DNA of 64,000 bases. Origin: Cytophagaceae bacterium (GTDB lineage Bacteria; Bacteroidota; Bacteroidia; Cytophagales; Cytophagaceae). The notes beneath the pieces are model-generated. The model saw only the letters and a program-made list of their open reading frames with translations, was not told where the DNA came from and searched no databases. The stretch spans positions 1 through 64,000 of the forward strand of contig JALONH010000015.1 in NCBI GenBank assembly GCA_025455005.1, given 5' to 3'. Numbering within the stretch: position 1 is the first letter of the stretch; each line of letters begins with the position of its first letter. A program made the translations under genes and the position numbers. Positions 1 to 7,618 of the stretch are shown piece by piece.

Positions 1-1
1 A

Positions 2-99
2 TACTAAATACTAAATACTAAATACTAAATACTAAATACTAAATACTAAATACTAAATACTAAATACTAAATACTAAATACTAAATACTAAATACTAAA
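2..99. repeat. Heptanucleotide tandem repeat, 14 copies of TACTAAA
   Basis: Fourteen exact, uninterrupted copies of TACTAAA run from near the window edge to 3 nt before the start codon of the bacilliredoxin gene, so the array may continue to the left. It cannot be coding: a 7-bp unit cycles through all frames and each frame meets TAA every 21 bp. It occupies the whole visible leader of the downstream gene. Uniform short repeats of this kind are prone to slipped-strand copy-number change. An effect on promoter spacing or leader structure is inference. Confidence 0.95.
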
Positions 100-102
100 A
101 AT

Positions 103-519
103 ATGTACCCAGAATCACTCGTAGCCCCGATGCGTCAGGAATTATCCGGCGCTGGATTTGAAGAATTAAAAACACCGGAACAAGTAGACCTTTTTTTAAG
201 TCAACCCGGTACTGCTTTATTGGTTTTCAACTCTGTATGTGGATGTGCAGCCGGAACAGCTCGTCCGGGTGTTCGCAAAGCGATTGTAGAAAGTGGAATA
301 AAACCATCTCAACTGGGAACGGTGTTTGCCGGAGTAGATAAAGAAGCCGTCGCAAAAGCAAGAGAATATACGTTACCCTATCCTCCATCTTCTCCTTCTA
401 TAGCGTTATTTAAAAATGGAGAATTGGTTCATTTTGTAGAACGCCATCATATTGAAGGTAGAAGTGCGGATATGATAGCACAACATTTAAAAATGGTATT
501 CGAAGAAGCTTGTGTTTAA
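103..519 (+). CDS. BrxA/BrxB-family bacilliredoxin
   Basis: A 138-residue thioredoxin-fold protein of the BrxA/BrxB (YphP, DUF1094) family. It has the family opening MYPESLV and the signature CGC motif (Cys46, Cys48). In Firmicutes these proteins remove bacillithiol from mixed disulfides on oxidised proteins. Bacteroidota homologues are common and are presumed to act as disulfide reductases or isomerases in the cytoplasm. Length is normal for the family and no signal peptide is visible. The ATG is preceded by the TACTAAA array, so there is no recognisable ribosome-binding site, and a stop lies in frame at 82-84, which fixes this start. A strong bidirectional terminator follows. Family assignment is firm; the physiological thiol partner in this organism is unknown. 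Confidence 0.9.
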   Translation: MYPESLVAPMRQELSGAGFEELKTPEQVDLFLSQPGTALLVFNSVCGCAAGTARPGVRKAIVESGIKPSQLGTVFAGVDKEAVAKAREYTLPYPPSSPSIALFKNGELVHFVERHHIEGRSADMIAQHLKMVFEEACV

Positions 520-527
520 ATCTTACC

Positions 528-576
528 TAGATGAATAAAAAAAGTCCGATTAAATCGGACTTTTTTTATTCATCTA
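528..576. terminator. Bidirectional intrinsic terminator between convergent genes
   Basis: A perfect inverted repeat with 23-bp arms and a 3-nt loop (TAA at 551-553). The core is AGTCCGAT/ATCGGACT flanked by A7 and T7 tracts, so it can terminate in both directions. It lies between the rightward bacilliredoxin gene and the leftward OmpA-domain gene and contains the stop codon of the latter. Confidence 0.93.
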
Positions 577-1288
577 AAACACGAACTTCCGTTCGTCTAT
601 TTTTTGCTTTATTTTCAGGGGTAGTATTGGGCACTAAAGGAACTTGTTCTCCATATCCTTTAGCGGAAACGCGATTAGGATCGAGTCCTTTTTTAATAAG
701 ATACTGCATCACCGCTTCTGCTCTGTTCTGAGAAAGTATTAAATTCTTGACATCATCCCCATCACTGTCTGTGTGTCCTCCTAATTCGATTTTCATTTTA
801 GGATTAATCATCAAGGTATTGTATAAATTATCAATATGAGGTGCACATTCCGGTTTTATATCCCATTTGTTCACATCAAAATAAACGTTTTCTAAAGTAA
901 AAATTCGAGAATAATCCCGTATGATTTTTATACGAATTACTTGATCAATACTATAAGCACCGGGCTCTACGTCAACGGGTAGTGCTCCATCAAAAGGGAA
1001 ATCTGTTCCAAACTTATACACTACCATAGTATAAATTTTACCTTCTGGTAAAAGAGTATAACAGTTTCCAAACTTATCGGATATAAATTCTTTTTTGAAA
1101 ATTTTATCTGTAGAAGACACTACTAACTTAGCCCTTTCCAAGGGTACACTATCTAAATCTGTAATGATAAAATTGACTAAAGCTGAATCATCCGTTGGTT
1201 TAAACGGAGGAGGTGGCAATGTCAATTCGTCTTGAGCTGAAACCCAAAAAGAATAAAGAAATAATAGGAACCATAAAAATCGAACCAT
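566..1288 (-). CDS. OmpA-family peptidoglycan-binding protein
   Basis: A 240-residue exported protein. It has an N-terminal signal peptide (hydrophobic FLWFLLFLYSF, then VSAQ), a central region of about 110 residues resembling a beta-sandwich carboxypeptidase-regulatory-like domain, and a C-terminal OmpA domain (about residues 130-240). The OmpA domain shows the typical VYFDVNKWDIKP start, the GHTDSDGDD loop and the NRRTEVRV end. This domain binds the diaminopimelate of peptidoglycan, so the protein probably tethers the outer membrane or a periplasmic complex to the wall. It is last in a leftward series, 14 bp after the sugar transporter gene, and its stop codon lies inside the bidirectional terminator. 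No beta-barrel region is present, so it is not a full OmpA porin. Confidence 0.85.
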   Translation of the reverse strand: MVRFLWFLLFLYSFWVSAQDELTLPPPPFKPTDDSALVNFIITDLDSVPLERAKLVVSSTDKIFKKEFISDKFGNCYTLLPEGKIYTMVVYKFGTDFPFDGALPVDVEPGAYSIDQVIRIKIIRDYSRIFTLENVYFDVNKWDIKPECAPHIDNLYNTLMINPKMKIELGGHTDSDGDDVKNLILSQNRAEAVMQYLIKKGLDPNRVSAKGYGEQVPLVPNTTPENKAKNRRTEVRVLDE

Positions 1289-1302
1289 CAGTATGTGTTT
1301 GT

Positions 1303-2571
1303 TTAAATCAATACTTGGTCATCCGCCAAGTCTTCTCGTTTTTCGTATTTCGAAAAACGGAAACCATATAACGATATATAAAGATAACAAGCAACCACTA
1401 TCAATAACGCGATATCATAATTCACATGAGAGAAATTTCTAACATTGAAAGGAATGACTGCTCCACCTACGATAAACATAATCAAAACGGCTGATCCATC
1501 AATGGAGTATCGACCTAATCCATTTACACCCATAGTAAAAATGCTGGGGAACATGATGGAATTAAATAATCCTACACACATCACTAAAGTAAAATTTAAT
1601 TGATGCATCGAATCCGGTAATACTATCGCTATCAATACTAACAAACAGGATATTAGAGCAACGAAACCAAGAGCTTCATTTACTCGGATAAATCGTAACA
1701 ACCCAGCTCCAACAAATCGCCCTACCAACATCAACATCCAATAATACTCTGCGTATCGAGGCTCGTATTCGTATAAATAAACAGATAGAGCAACTTCTGC
1801 CCCAACATATGCAAAAATTGCAAAAGCACCTAAACGTAACTGTGAGAAATGCATAACATGTCGTTTACGCTGAGACTTTACTTTATTCAGAGGTTCTAAC
1901 AAATGAGTATCTATTTCCGGCATGAAAATAAAAATTAGCACTAAAGTTAAGATAGACATCGCTATAGCTAATACACTGTAGATATTAGATATATAGGGTA
2001 CTTCCATTTGAATTCGTTCCAGGTCTGAAGCGACAACTAAAAGCTCTTGTTTGGGAACGGATATAAAATTGTAAATAACAGCGCCGGCTAACATTGGACT
2101 CATAACATTACCTAAGGAGTTAAAGGCTTGAGTAAAAACTAATCGGCTCGGTGCTGATTCTTGCTCCCCTAATAACACCACGTATAAATTGGCTCCTACT
2201 TGTAATACCGTGATACCGGTAGCCACAATAAATAAGGCTACAAGAAACAAATTATAATAACCGGATTTGATTGCAACAAAGAATACCGTACATCCAATTA
2301 AAGCTAAAATCCAACCTACTATAATTCCTTTTTTATAACCCACTTTAGATATTAAATTACCTGCTTGAAGCGATACTACTAAGTAGGCAAAGAAAAATGT
2401 AATATCAATTAAGGTAGAAATAGAATACGACAGGTGAAATTTTTCACTCAAGTGTCGGTACAAATAAAAATTCAAATTGGTTAACAAGCCCCACATAAAA
2501 AAAATCATAGCCATAGCCATCATCAAGAGTATGCGCTGTGAACCCGTTATATTTATTTTAATACTTTTCAT
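1303..2571 (-). CDS. MFS sugar transporter, FucP/GluP-like (FHS family)
   Basis: A 422-residue integral membrane protein with about 12 hydrophobic segments. The first helix carries the FHS-family signature FFMWGLLTNLN, as in fucose, galactose and glucose proton symporters of the major facilitator superfamily. It is expected to import a monosaccharide across the inner membrane with protons; the substrate cannot be read from sequence. The ATG overlaps the end of the upstream GH13 gene by 14 bp, suggesting translational coupling. A transporter coupled to a cytoplasmic amylase-like enzyme points to glucan or sugar metabolism. Confidence 0.85.
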   Translation of the reverse strand: MKSIKINITGSQRILLMMAMAMIFFMWGLLTNLNFYLYRHLSEKFHLSYSISTLIDITFFFAYLVVSLQAGNLISKVGYKKGIIVGWILALIGCTVFFVAIKSGYYNLFLVALFIVATGITVLQVGANLYVVLLGEQESAPSRLVFTQAFNSLGNVMSPMLAGAVIYNFISVPKQELLVVASDLERIQMEVPYISNIYSVLAIAMSILTLVLIFIFMPEIDTHLLEPLNKVKSQRKRHVMHFSQLRLGAFAIFAYVGAEVALSVYLYEYEPRYAEYYWMLMLVGRFVGAGLLRFIRVNEALGFVALISCLLVLIAIVLPDSMHQLNFTLVMCVGLFNSIMFPSIFTMGVNGLGRYSIDGSAVLIMFIVGGAVIPFNVRNFSHVNYDIALLIVVACYLYISLYGFRFSKYEKREDLADDQVLI

Positions 2572-4033
2572 AATTCAAGAAAATCCAACACAAATGGTAG
2601 GGTGGCACTTCGGTCAACATCCCAATTGTTGTTGTACCCCACTCTTCCCCATCGTATAAATATACAATATTTTCACGATTCCGACTATGAAATATCCTAT
2701 TTTCAATAGAAATATTCCTTGAACAGTCCGACAAATTAAGTATAATGTGGATGGAGGCAGACGTACTCTTCCATTCTATTTCCCACATCTGATTGTTTAA
2801 ATCGAGCTTACACGATGTATACATCAAAGATATCCAATCAGACCAAGTATTTCGAAGCTTAAGCAACGACTGTAATCGTATATAAGGAATAGAACTCGTA
2901 GAGTGATAGATACCTTTATATACCGGAATAAACGAAAACATTGGTTCTCGAATATACCCATCATGATTCCCTTGACCCCTTAAACCTTGTTCGCTTCCAT
3001 AATAAATACAAGGTATGCCGGGAGACAAACAGAGTAAGGCCCATAGTAAAGGGATTTGACGCGTATTCCACAAACAAGAAACACGTTGTTTAGGGAACAA
3101 GCCCACTTGGTCGTGGTTATCCAAAAAACGAATCGCTTGTAGTCGGTCAGGAAAGTATATTTCTTTTTTTATAGGAGAAGAGGAAGGAGCTCTCCAAATA
3201 AAGTGAAGCGGAAAATCAAAATACGCATCCATGTTAATGGAAGGATACGGATCATAGTTCGAACTAATATATTCTCCAAAAACAGTGAAGGTGGACTTTC
3301 CCAAAGACTTCATATGCCGGCGTATGGCACTGATCCATTCATTTACCCATTCAGGATGAATATGTTTTACGGCATCTAATCTACAACCCTCTACGTTTAA
3401 TAAAGTAAACCAATAAACGTAAACATCTACCATTGTAGACAAATTTGCTCTCCCCCCTTTCGTTGTCAGGTCGGTTTGTAAATCTTTTAATTCAAAAATA
3501 TCACCACTATATTGTGCTTCTAAGTCTTCCCAATCTACAATACTCCCCTTTCTGGAGTAACACTCTATTGACCGAAGTGAGGAAGGTTGTGGTAAATCAT
3601 CATAGCGCCATTTACCAAAAGTATACTGTCTCCCTTTTTTAAAGATGGGGTACATCATTTCGTAAGACCAATTATTACCTGTGTGATTCAACACCACATC
3701 GAGATAAATTTTAAAGCCCATTTCATGTGCTACTCTTACACATTTTTTCCAATCTTCTACACTTCCGTACCGGGTATCACATCGATAAAAATGTTCGATG
3801 GCATACCCATGATACGATTCTGGATTATTTTGAAAAAACGGATTAAACAATAAAGACGTAATACCTAATTGTTTTAAATAAGGTAATTGTTGCAGGACAC
3901 CTAAAACATGGCCTCCATAATGCTGATCCGGCTGAAGAGATGACTGCTGAACGGGTATAATGGGAAGGTTTTCCGCGTTTGGATGAAAACGGTCGAGAAT
4001 GATGGAATAAATAACTTCGGTAGAATCAAACAT
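2558..4033 (-). CDS. Alpha-amylase family (GH13) glycoside hydrolase
   Basis: A 491-residue (beta/alpha)8 GH13 enzyme acting on alpha-glucans. All four family motifs are visible: DVVLNH (region I), GCRLDAVKH with the nucleophile Asp220, VFGEYI with the acid/base Glu254, and FLDNHDQ with Asp308. No signal peptide is seen, so the enzyme is probably cytoplasmic. An in-frame ATG lies 42 bp upstream (4075), but that extension runs through a terminator hairpin. The ATG at 4033 follows a strong SD (AAGGAGG, 7 nt spacing) and the protein then begins with the typical VIYSIILDRF strand, so 4033 is preferred. It overlaps the sugar transporter gene by 14 bp. The exact specificity (amylase, maltodextrin glucosidase or transferase) is not determinable. 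Confidence 0.87.
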   Translation of the reverse strand: MFDSTEVIYSIILDRFHPNAENLPIIPVQQSSLQPDQHYGGHVLGVLQQLPYLKQLGITSLLFNPFFQNNPESYHGYAIEHFYRCDTRYGSVEDWKKCVRVAHEMGFKIYLDVVLNHTGNNWSYEMMYPIFKKGRQYTFGKWRYDDLPQPSSLRSIECYSRKGSIVDWEDLEAQYSGDIFELKDLQTDLTTKGGRANLSTMVDVYVYWFTLLNVEGCRLDAVKHIHPEWVNEWISAIRRHMKSLGKSTFTVFGEYISSNYDPYPSINMDAYFDFPLHFIWRAPSSSPIKKEIYFPDRLQAIRFLDNHDQVGLFPKQRVSCLWNTRQIPLLWALLCLSPGIPCIYYGSEQGLRGQGNHDGYIREPMFSFIPVYKGIYHSTSSIPYIRLQSLLKLRNTWSDWISLMYTSCKLDLNNQMWEIEWKSTSASIHIILNLSDCSRNISIENRIFHSRNRENIVYLYDGEEWGTTTIGMLTEVPPYHLCWIFLNYEKY

Positions 4034-4057
4034 AAAAAAACCTCCTTGCGGAGGTTC
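4034..4057 (-). terminator. Intrinsic terminator containing the SD of the next gene
   Basis: On the minus strand the sequence forms AACCTCC - GCAA - GGAGGTT, a 7-bp stem with a GNRA-type loop, followed by T7 and then immediately the ATG of the GH13 gene. It begins 5 nt after the epimerase stop codon. The 3' arm with the loop end spells AAGGAGG at ideal SD spacing from that ATG, so the element could both end transcription after the epimerase and hide or present the ribosome-binding site of the GH13 gene. Confidence 0.75.
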
Positions 4058-4061
4058 TACG

Positions 4062-4988
4062 TTATTGAAATGCAAATCGTTTTTTAAATAGAACTAATTC
4101 TTCCATGAAATCTGTTTTAGGTAATGGAATGATGTTGCTTAACGCAGTTTCAGGATTTATTTGTTGGTCTCTTAACTCTAGGTGTTGATTAATAAAGATA
4201 AATTCCAATGCTGGATAAAGCGTTTTCATGACATCCACCAAATCATTAATTTCTATATTACGTTCTGTTAAATTATATACGCCAGATGGGATTGGGGTTT
4301 TAATCAATTCGGCTAAAACATACGATGCTTTTTGAATTGAAATAAACGAACGATGTTGTTTGCCGTTACCATGAATAGAAATTCTATTTTTATAGTGCGC
4401 TTCAAACATGAACTTGTTTACCACAGCATCAAAACGCATGGCAGCCGAATAACCGTATACATTTCCTAAACGAATTACTACTGCTGTTCTTTTTTGTGCT
4501 AAACGTAAGACATGTTCTTCTCCTCTCATTTTTGAAACTGCATATACAGTAGAGGGGTTCAAATCCGAACGCTCATCTTTTAATTCTTTACCGGAACCGT
4601 AGACAGAGCAGCTGCTTATATAATAAAACTGTTGAACATTGGGATGTTCTTCGATAGCATAAACCAGTTCTGCAGTACCCCAGTGATTTACTTGTTCATA
4701 TTGATGGCTGTCTATAGAGCTAAAAGGAGTAGAAACGCGTGCAGCACAATGGTAGACTACCTCTACTTGAGCCACGAGTTTACGAATTTTACGTGAATCT
4801 AATAGATCTCCAAATTCAAACGTCACTTTTTGTTGTGATAAGGGATTACCTTGTTGTATAAAGAGATTATAGTTTTCGCGAGATAAATTATCATACACTA
4901 TGACTTGTTGTACCGAAGGGTCTGCCACTAATTGCTGCACTAACTCTGACCCAATGTATCCTGCGCCACCCGTAACTAATATTTTCAT
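4062..4988 (-). CDS. NAD-dependent epimerase/dehydratase (extended SDR)
   Basis: A 308-residue extended short-chain dehydrogenase/reductase. It has the NAD-binding motif TGGAGYIGSE at residues 6-15 and the catalytic Tyr149-x3-Lys153 (YAVSK), preceded by the SSCSVYG strand. Such enzymes modify nucleotide-linked sugars (4-epimerisation, 4,6-dehydration and similar). The C-terminal half is the substrate domain and gives no clear specificity. The gene lies 4 bp downstream of cysH, so the two probably share a transcript, and it is followed by an intrinsic terminator. Given several exopolysaccharide genes in the window, a role in surface sugar synthesis is plausible but inferred. Confidence 0.82.
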   Translation of the reverse strand: MKILVTGGAGYIGSELVQQLVADPSVQQVIVYDNLSRENYNLFIQQGNPLSQQKVTFEFGDLLDSRKIRKLVAQVEVVYHCAARVSTPFSSIDSHQYEQVNHWGTAELVYAIEEHPNVQQFYYISSCSVYGSGKELKDERSDLNPSTVYAVSKMRGEEHVLRLAQKRTAVVIRLGNVYGYSAAMRFDAVVNKFMFEAHYKNRISIHGNGKQHRSFISIQKASYVLAELIKTPIPSGVYNLTERNIEINDLVDVMKTLYPALEFIFINQHLELRDQQINPETALSNIIPLPKTDFMEELVLFKKRFAFQ

Positions 4989-4992
4989 TCGA

Positions 4993-5649
4993 TTACTTTT
5001 TAACTAATTCTGTATTTAAGCCACATTCCGTTTTATTCAAACCAAACCAACGGCCTTGACGGTCATAATTTTCTAAATCCACTTTTCTAGTACAAGGTTC
5101 ACATCCTATACTAAAATATCCTTTATCTTCTAGTGGGTGAGCCGGAATAGAATGTTCTCGGATATATTTTGATATCATACGTTGATCCCAATCCAACATT
5201 GGATGAAATCGTATAGTGTCGAAAGGCGCTTTCTCTTCAATTTGAAACGATTTACGAACGGCACTCTGATCAGCTCGAACTCCATTTATCCAAATGTCAT
5301 GCGAAGCTAAAACCGGCTCTAATGGTTGAACTTTATTCAAATAACAACAATAATCCGGATCGGAGGTAAATAATAATCGACCTTGACTATCTTTTTGAAG
5401 ATGACGAGGAGTAGAAGAGGATACTTCTTTTAAATTTAACCCAAGCCAATCCGTTATTTGATCACGATATGCTAACGTTTCCGGAAAATGATACCCTGTA
5501 TTAATACAATACACCGGAATCGTTTTATCGATTTGACTTAATATGTGTAATAAGACAATCGAATGCGTTTGGAAAGAAGATGTGGTAAACAACTTTTTAC
5601 CTTGCGCTTGGTAGTTGAGTATCGAGTCACGAATTGCTTCTACAATCAT
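4993..5649 (-). CDS. cysH: Assimilatory adenylyl-sulfate (APS/PAPS) reductase
   Basis: A 218-residue PP-loop-fold enzyme that reduces activated sulfate to sulfite in cysteine biosynthesis. It has the cysteine pairs of the iron-sulfur type: Cys101-Cys102 and Cys183-x2-Cys186, which ligate a 4Fe-4S cluster, and the C-terminal nucleophile Cys209 in ECGLN. These clusters are typical of enzymes using APS directly with thioredoxin, rather than the cluster-free PAPS enzyme of E. coli. It heads a leftward unit with the epimerase 4 bp downstream. No sulfate adenylyltransferase or sulfite reductase gene is in the window, so the rest of the pathway must lie elsewhere. Confidence 0.9.
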   Translation of the reverse strand: MIVEAIRDSILNYQAQGKKLFTTSSFQTHSIVLLHILSQIDKTIPVYCINTGYHFPETLAYRDQITDWLGLNLKEVSSSTPRHLQKDSQGRLLFTSDPDYCCYLNKVQPLEPVLASHDIWINGVRADQSAVRKSFQIEEKAPFDTIRFHPMLDWDQRMISKYIREHSIPAHPLEDKGYFSIGCEPCTRKVDLENYDRQGRWFGLNKTECGLNTELVKK

Positions 5650-5669
5650 TATTTCGAAATTATATTTTG

Positions 5670-5699
5670 CAAATTTATATATTACAATGAATTAACAAA
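5670..5699 (-). promoter_or_regulatory. Putative cysH promoter
   Basis: Reading leftward, TTTG (5699-5696), an 18-nt spacer, then TAAATTTG (5677-5670), a full match to the Bacteroidota -7 element TAnnTTTG with a near-standard -33 box. It lies about 20 bp before the cysH start. The call is by pattern only. Confidence 0.45.
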
Positions 5700-5849
5700 A
5701 GAGATTTAAGGTTTAGTTCCATTTTTAAAATAATATTTTGAAAGTCTATCTTTACAGCACATCTTCACTAAAATTCATTCATTCTACCAATTAAAATTTG
5801 GAGAACAGTCCATTTTAAACAATGTAAATTGTAGTTTTGTATTTGTAAG

Positions 5850-6278
5850 ATGAAACCAACCTTTCCAATCCGCGCTTCGGTATTCCGAAAAGAGCATTTT
5901 AATGCTGCCCATCGTTTGTATAATCCCACTTGGTCAATGGAAGAAAACGACCGTGTTTTTGGGAAATGCAACAACCCGAGTTTTCATGGGCATAATTATG
6001 AGTTAATCGTACAGTTGACTGGAGAAGTAGATCCGGATACCGGTTATGTTTATGATGCAAAAAAGTTAAGTGATCTTATAAAAGAAAATGTTTTACGTCG
6101 TTTTGACCATAAAAATTTAAACTTAGATTGTCCGGAATTTAAAGAGTTAAATCCCACTGCAGAACACATTGCTTTTGTTGTGTACAGCCTATTAAGACCT
6201 TTGATCCATGAACGTTTGGATCTTAAAATACGATTATATGAAACAGAAAGAAACTTCGTGGAATACCCGGGAAACTAA
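5850..6278 (+). CDS. 6-pyruvoyl/6-carboxy-tetrahydropterin synthase family protein
   Basis: A 142-residue T-fold enzyme converting 7,8-dihydroneopterin triphosphate to a tetrahydropterin. Zinc-ligand histidines are visible at His21, His46 and His48 (HGH), the catalytic Cys40 sits in GKCNNP, and the DHKNLN and TERN motifs follow. The Cys-x5-HGH spacing resembles eukaryotic-type PTPS as well as bacterial QueD, so the product could feed queuosine or a biopterin-like cofactor. It overlaps folE, which supplies its substrate, so the two genes make consecutive steps. A TAGTTTTG element just upstream may be the -7 box of a short-leader promoter. Confidence 0.85.
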   Translation: MKPTFPIRASVFRKEHFNAAHRLYNPTWSMEENDRVFGKCNNPSFHGHNYELIVQLTGEVDPDTGYVYDAKKLSDLIKENVLRRFDHKNLNLDCPEFKELNPTAEHIAFVVYSLLRPLIHERLDLKIRLYETERNFVEYPGN

Positions 6279-6936
6279 AGGAAAAACACCTCAGGAAATA
6301 CACGAAGCTGGGGAGGAACACACCTCAAGTTCAATGAACACCCCGTTGCGACCCGATGCGTTTGAATTGTCAGACGCTACCAAGATGGAAATGATCGAAG
6401 ACCATTTCAGGCAAATTATGTTGATTTTAGGTTTAGATCTTACCGATGATAGCTTAAAAGGAACGCCACATCGTGTCGCCAAAATGTTTGTTAAGGAAAT
6501 ATTTTCAGGGCTTAATCCGGCTAATATGCCGGCAACCAAATTATTTGAAAACAAATATAAATACGGGGAAATGTTGATTGAGAAAAACATAACCTTGTAT
6601 TCTTATTGTGAGCATCATTTCGTTCCGATTATAGGGAAAGCCCATGTTGCGTACATTTCTTCCGGTCATGTGATTGGCTTATCTAAAATAAATCGTTTGG
6701 TCCAATTTTTTGCTAAACGGCCACAAGTACAAGAACGCCTTACCGTACAAATTGCAGAAGCGTTAAAAGAAGCGCTTCACACAGATGATGTTGCGGTTAT
6801 CATAGACGCCGAACACTTATGTGTTGCATCCAGAGGAGTAAAAGATACCGCGAGTTCAACTCTTACGGCCCATTATTCCGGTAAATTTAAAGACCCCTCC
6901 AAAAAAGAGGAGTTTCTTCGTTTATTACAAGTATAA
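6238..6936 (+). CDS. folE: GTP cyclohydrolase I
   Basis: Converts GTP to 7,8-dihydroneopterin triphosphate, the first step toward folate and other pterins. It shows the YCEHHFVP zinc-site segment and HLCVASRGVKD, the second zinc and active-site segment, in a normal-length enzyme (232 residues from this start). The start is uncertain: ATGs occur at 6208, 6238 and 6334. Position 6238 keeps the N-terminal EAGEEHTSSS segment that resembles other Bacteroidota FolE proteins, and gives a 41-bp overlap with the upstream PTPS/QueD gene. The overlap implies co-translation of two enzymes that share an intermediate. Confidence 0.92.
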   Translation: MKQKETSWNTRETKGKTPQEIHEAGEEHTSSSMNTPLRPDAFELSDATKMEMIEDHFRQIMLILGLDLTDDSLKGTPHRVAKMFVKEIFSGLNPANMPATKLFENKYKYGEMLIEKNITLYSYCEHHFVPIIGKAHVAYISSGHVIGLSKINRLVQFFAKRPQVQERLTVQIAEALKEALHTDDVAVIIDAEHLCVASRGVKDTASSTLTAHYSGKFKDPSKKEEFLRLLQV

Positions 6937-7077
6937 ACATCGATTAACATATTTTGTATAGCAGAAAATGCAACTTTTTACATTATTCTGACATCAATTT
7001 GTAACTTTTAATCCATAACTTCGAAAAATGTTGTATACAAGTCGGTTACTAATTAATTCTTTAGAAGTATAAAGTGG

Positions 7078-7617
7078 ATGAATGACGTTGAGATTTTAGA
7101 GGCTCTTAAAAAAGGCGATGAAGCCGTCCTTCAAAAGCTGTATAAGCAAAATTACCGTATGATGGTGAAGTTAATCACCAAAAATAACGGTACGGAAGAA
7201 GAAGCAAAAGATATCTATCAAGAAGCCTTGATAGTTATCTGGCAAAAAGCTCGAGATCCAAATTTTGTATTAACCTCTAAAATAAGCACTTACCTTTACT
7301 CTGTCTGTTTAAATTTATGGAGAAAAGAGTTAGAACGTAAGAAACGACATTCACACGAAGAAAAAGACGGCGAAGTTCAACCGGTTATCGATCGGCAAGA
7401 AAAAGTGCAAATTGTACATAAATGTTTGGAACAGTTAGGGGATACCTGCCGTACAATATTAATGTATTATTACTTTGACAAAATGTCGATGGTTGAAATT
7501 GCAGAGAATATGGGATTTGCGAATTCCGATACGGCAAAAACTAAAAAGTATAAATGTAAAAAAGAGTTAGACCACTTGGTTAAAACTCAATATTCAGAAA
7601 GTGATTTCCTAGATTAA
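7078..7617 (+). CDS. ECF-type RNA polymerase sigma factor
   Basis: A 179-residue sigma-70 family protein of extracytoplasmic-function size. Region 2 covers about residues 10-85 (EEEAKDIYQEALIVIWQKA is typical) and region 4 about residues 115-170 (YFDKMSMVEIAENMGFAN, a helix-turn-helix). It would bind core polymerase and direct it to a stress- or surface-responsive regulon. The next gene begins 1 bp after its stop and encodes a membrane protein of anti-sigma type, the usual ECF arrangement. There is a 141-bp gap upstream, presumably containing its promoter; no strong consensus match was found there. Confidence 0.88.
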   Translation: MNDVEILEALKKGDEAVLQKLYKQNYRMMVKLITKNNGTEEEAKDIYQEALIVIWQKARDPNFVLTSKISTYLYSVCLNLWRKELERKKRHSHEEKDGEVQPVIDRQEKVQIVHKCLEQLGDTCRTILMYYYFDKMSMVEIAENMGFANSDTAKTKKYKCKKELDHLVKTQYSESDFLD

Positions 7618-7618
7618 T

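Noticed and set aside
2-102. The 7-bp array as an N-terminal extension of the bacilliredoxin
   Set aside because: Every reading frame of the array contains TAA every 21 bp, and an in-frame stop lies at 82-84.
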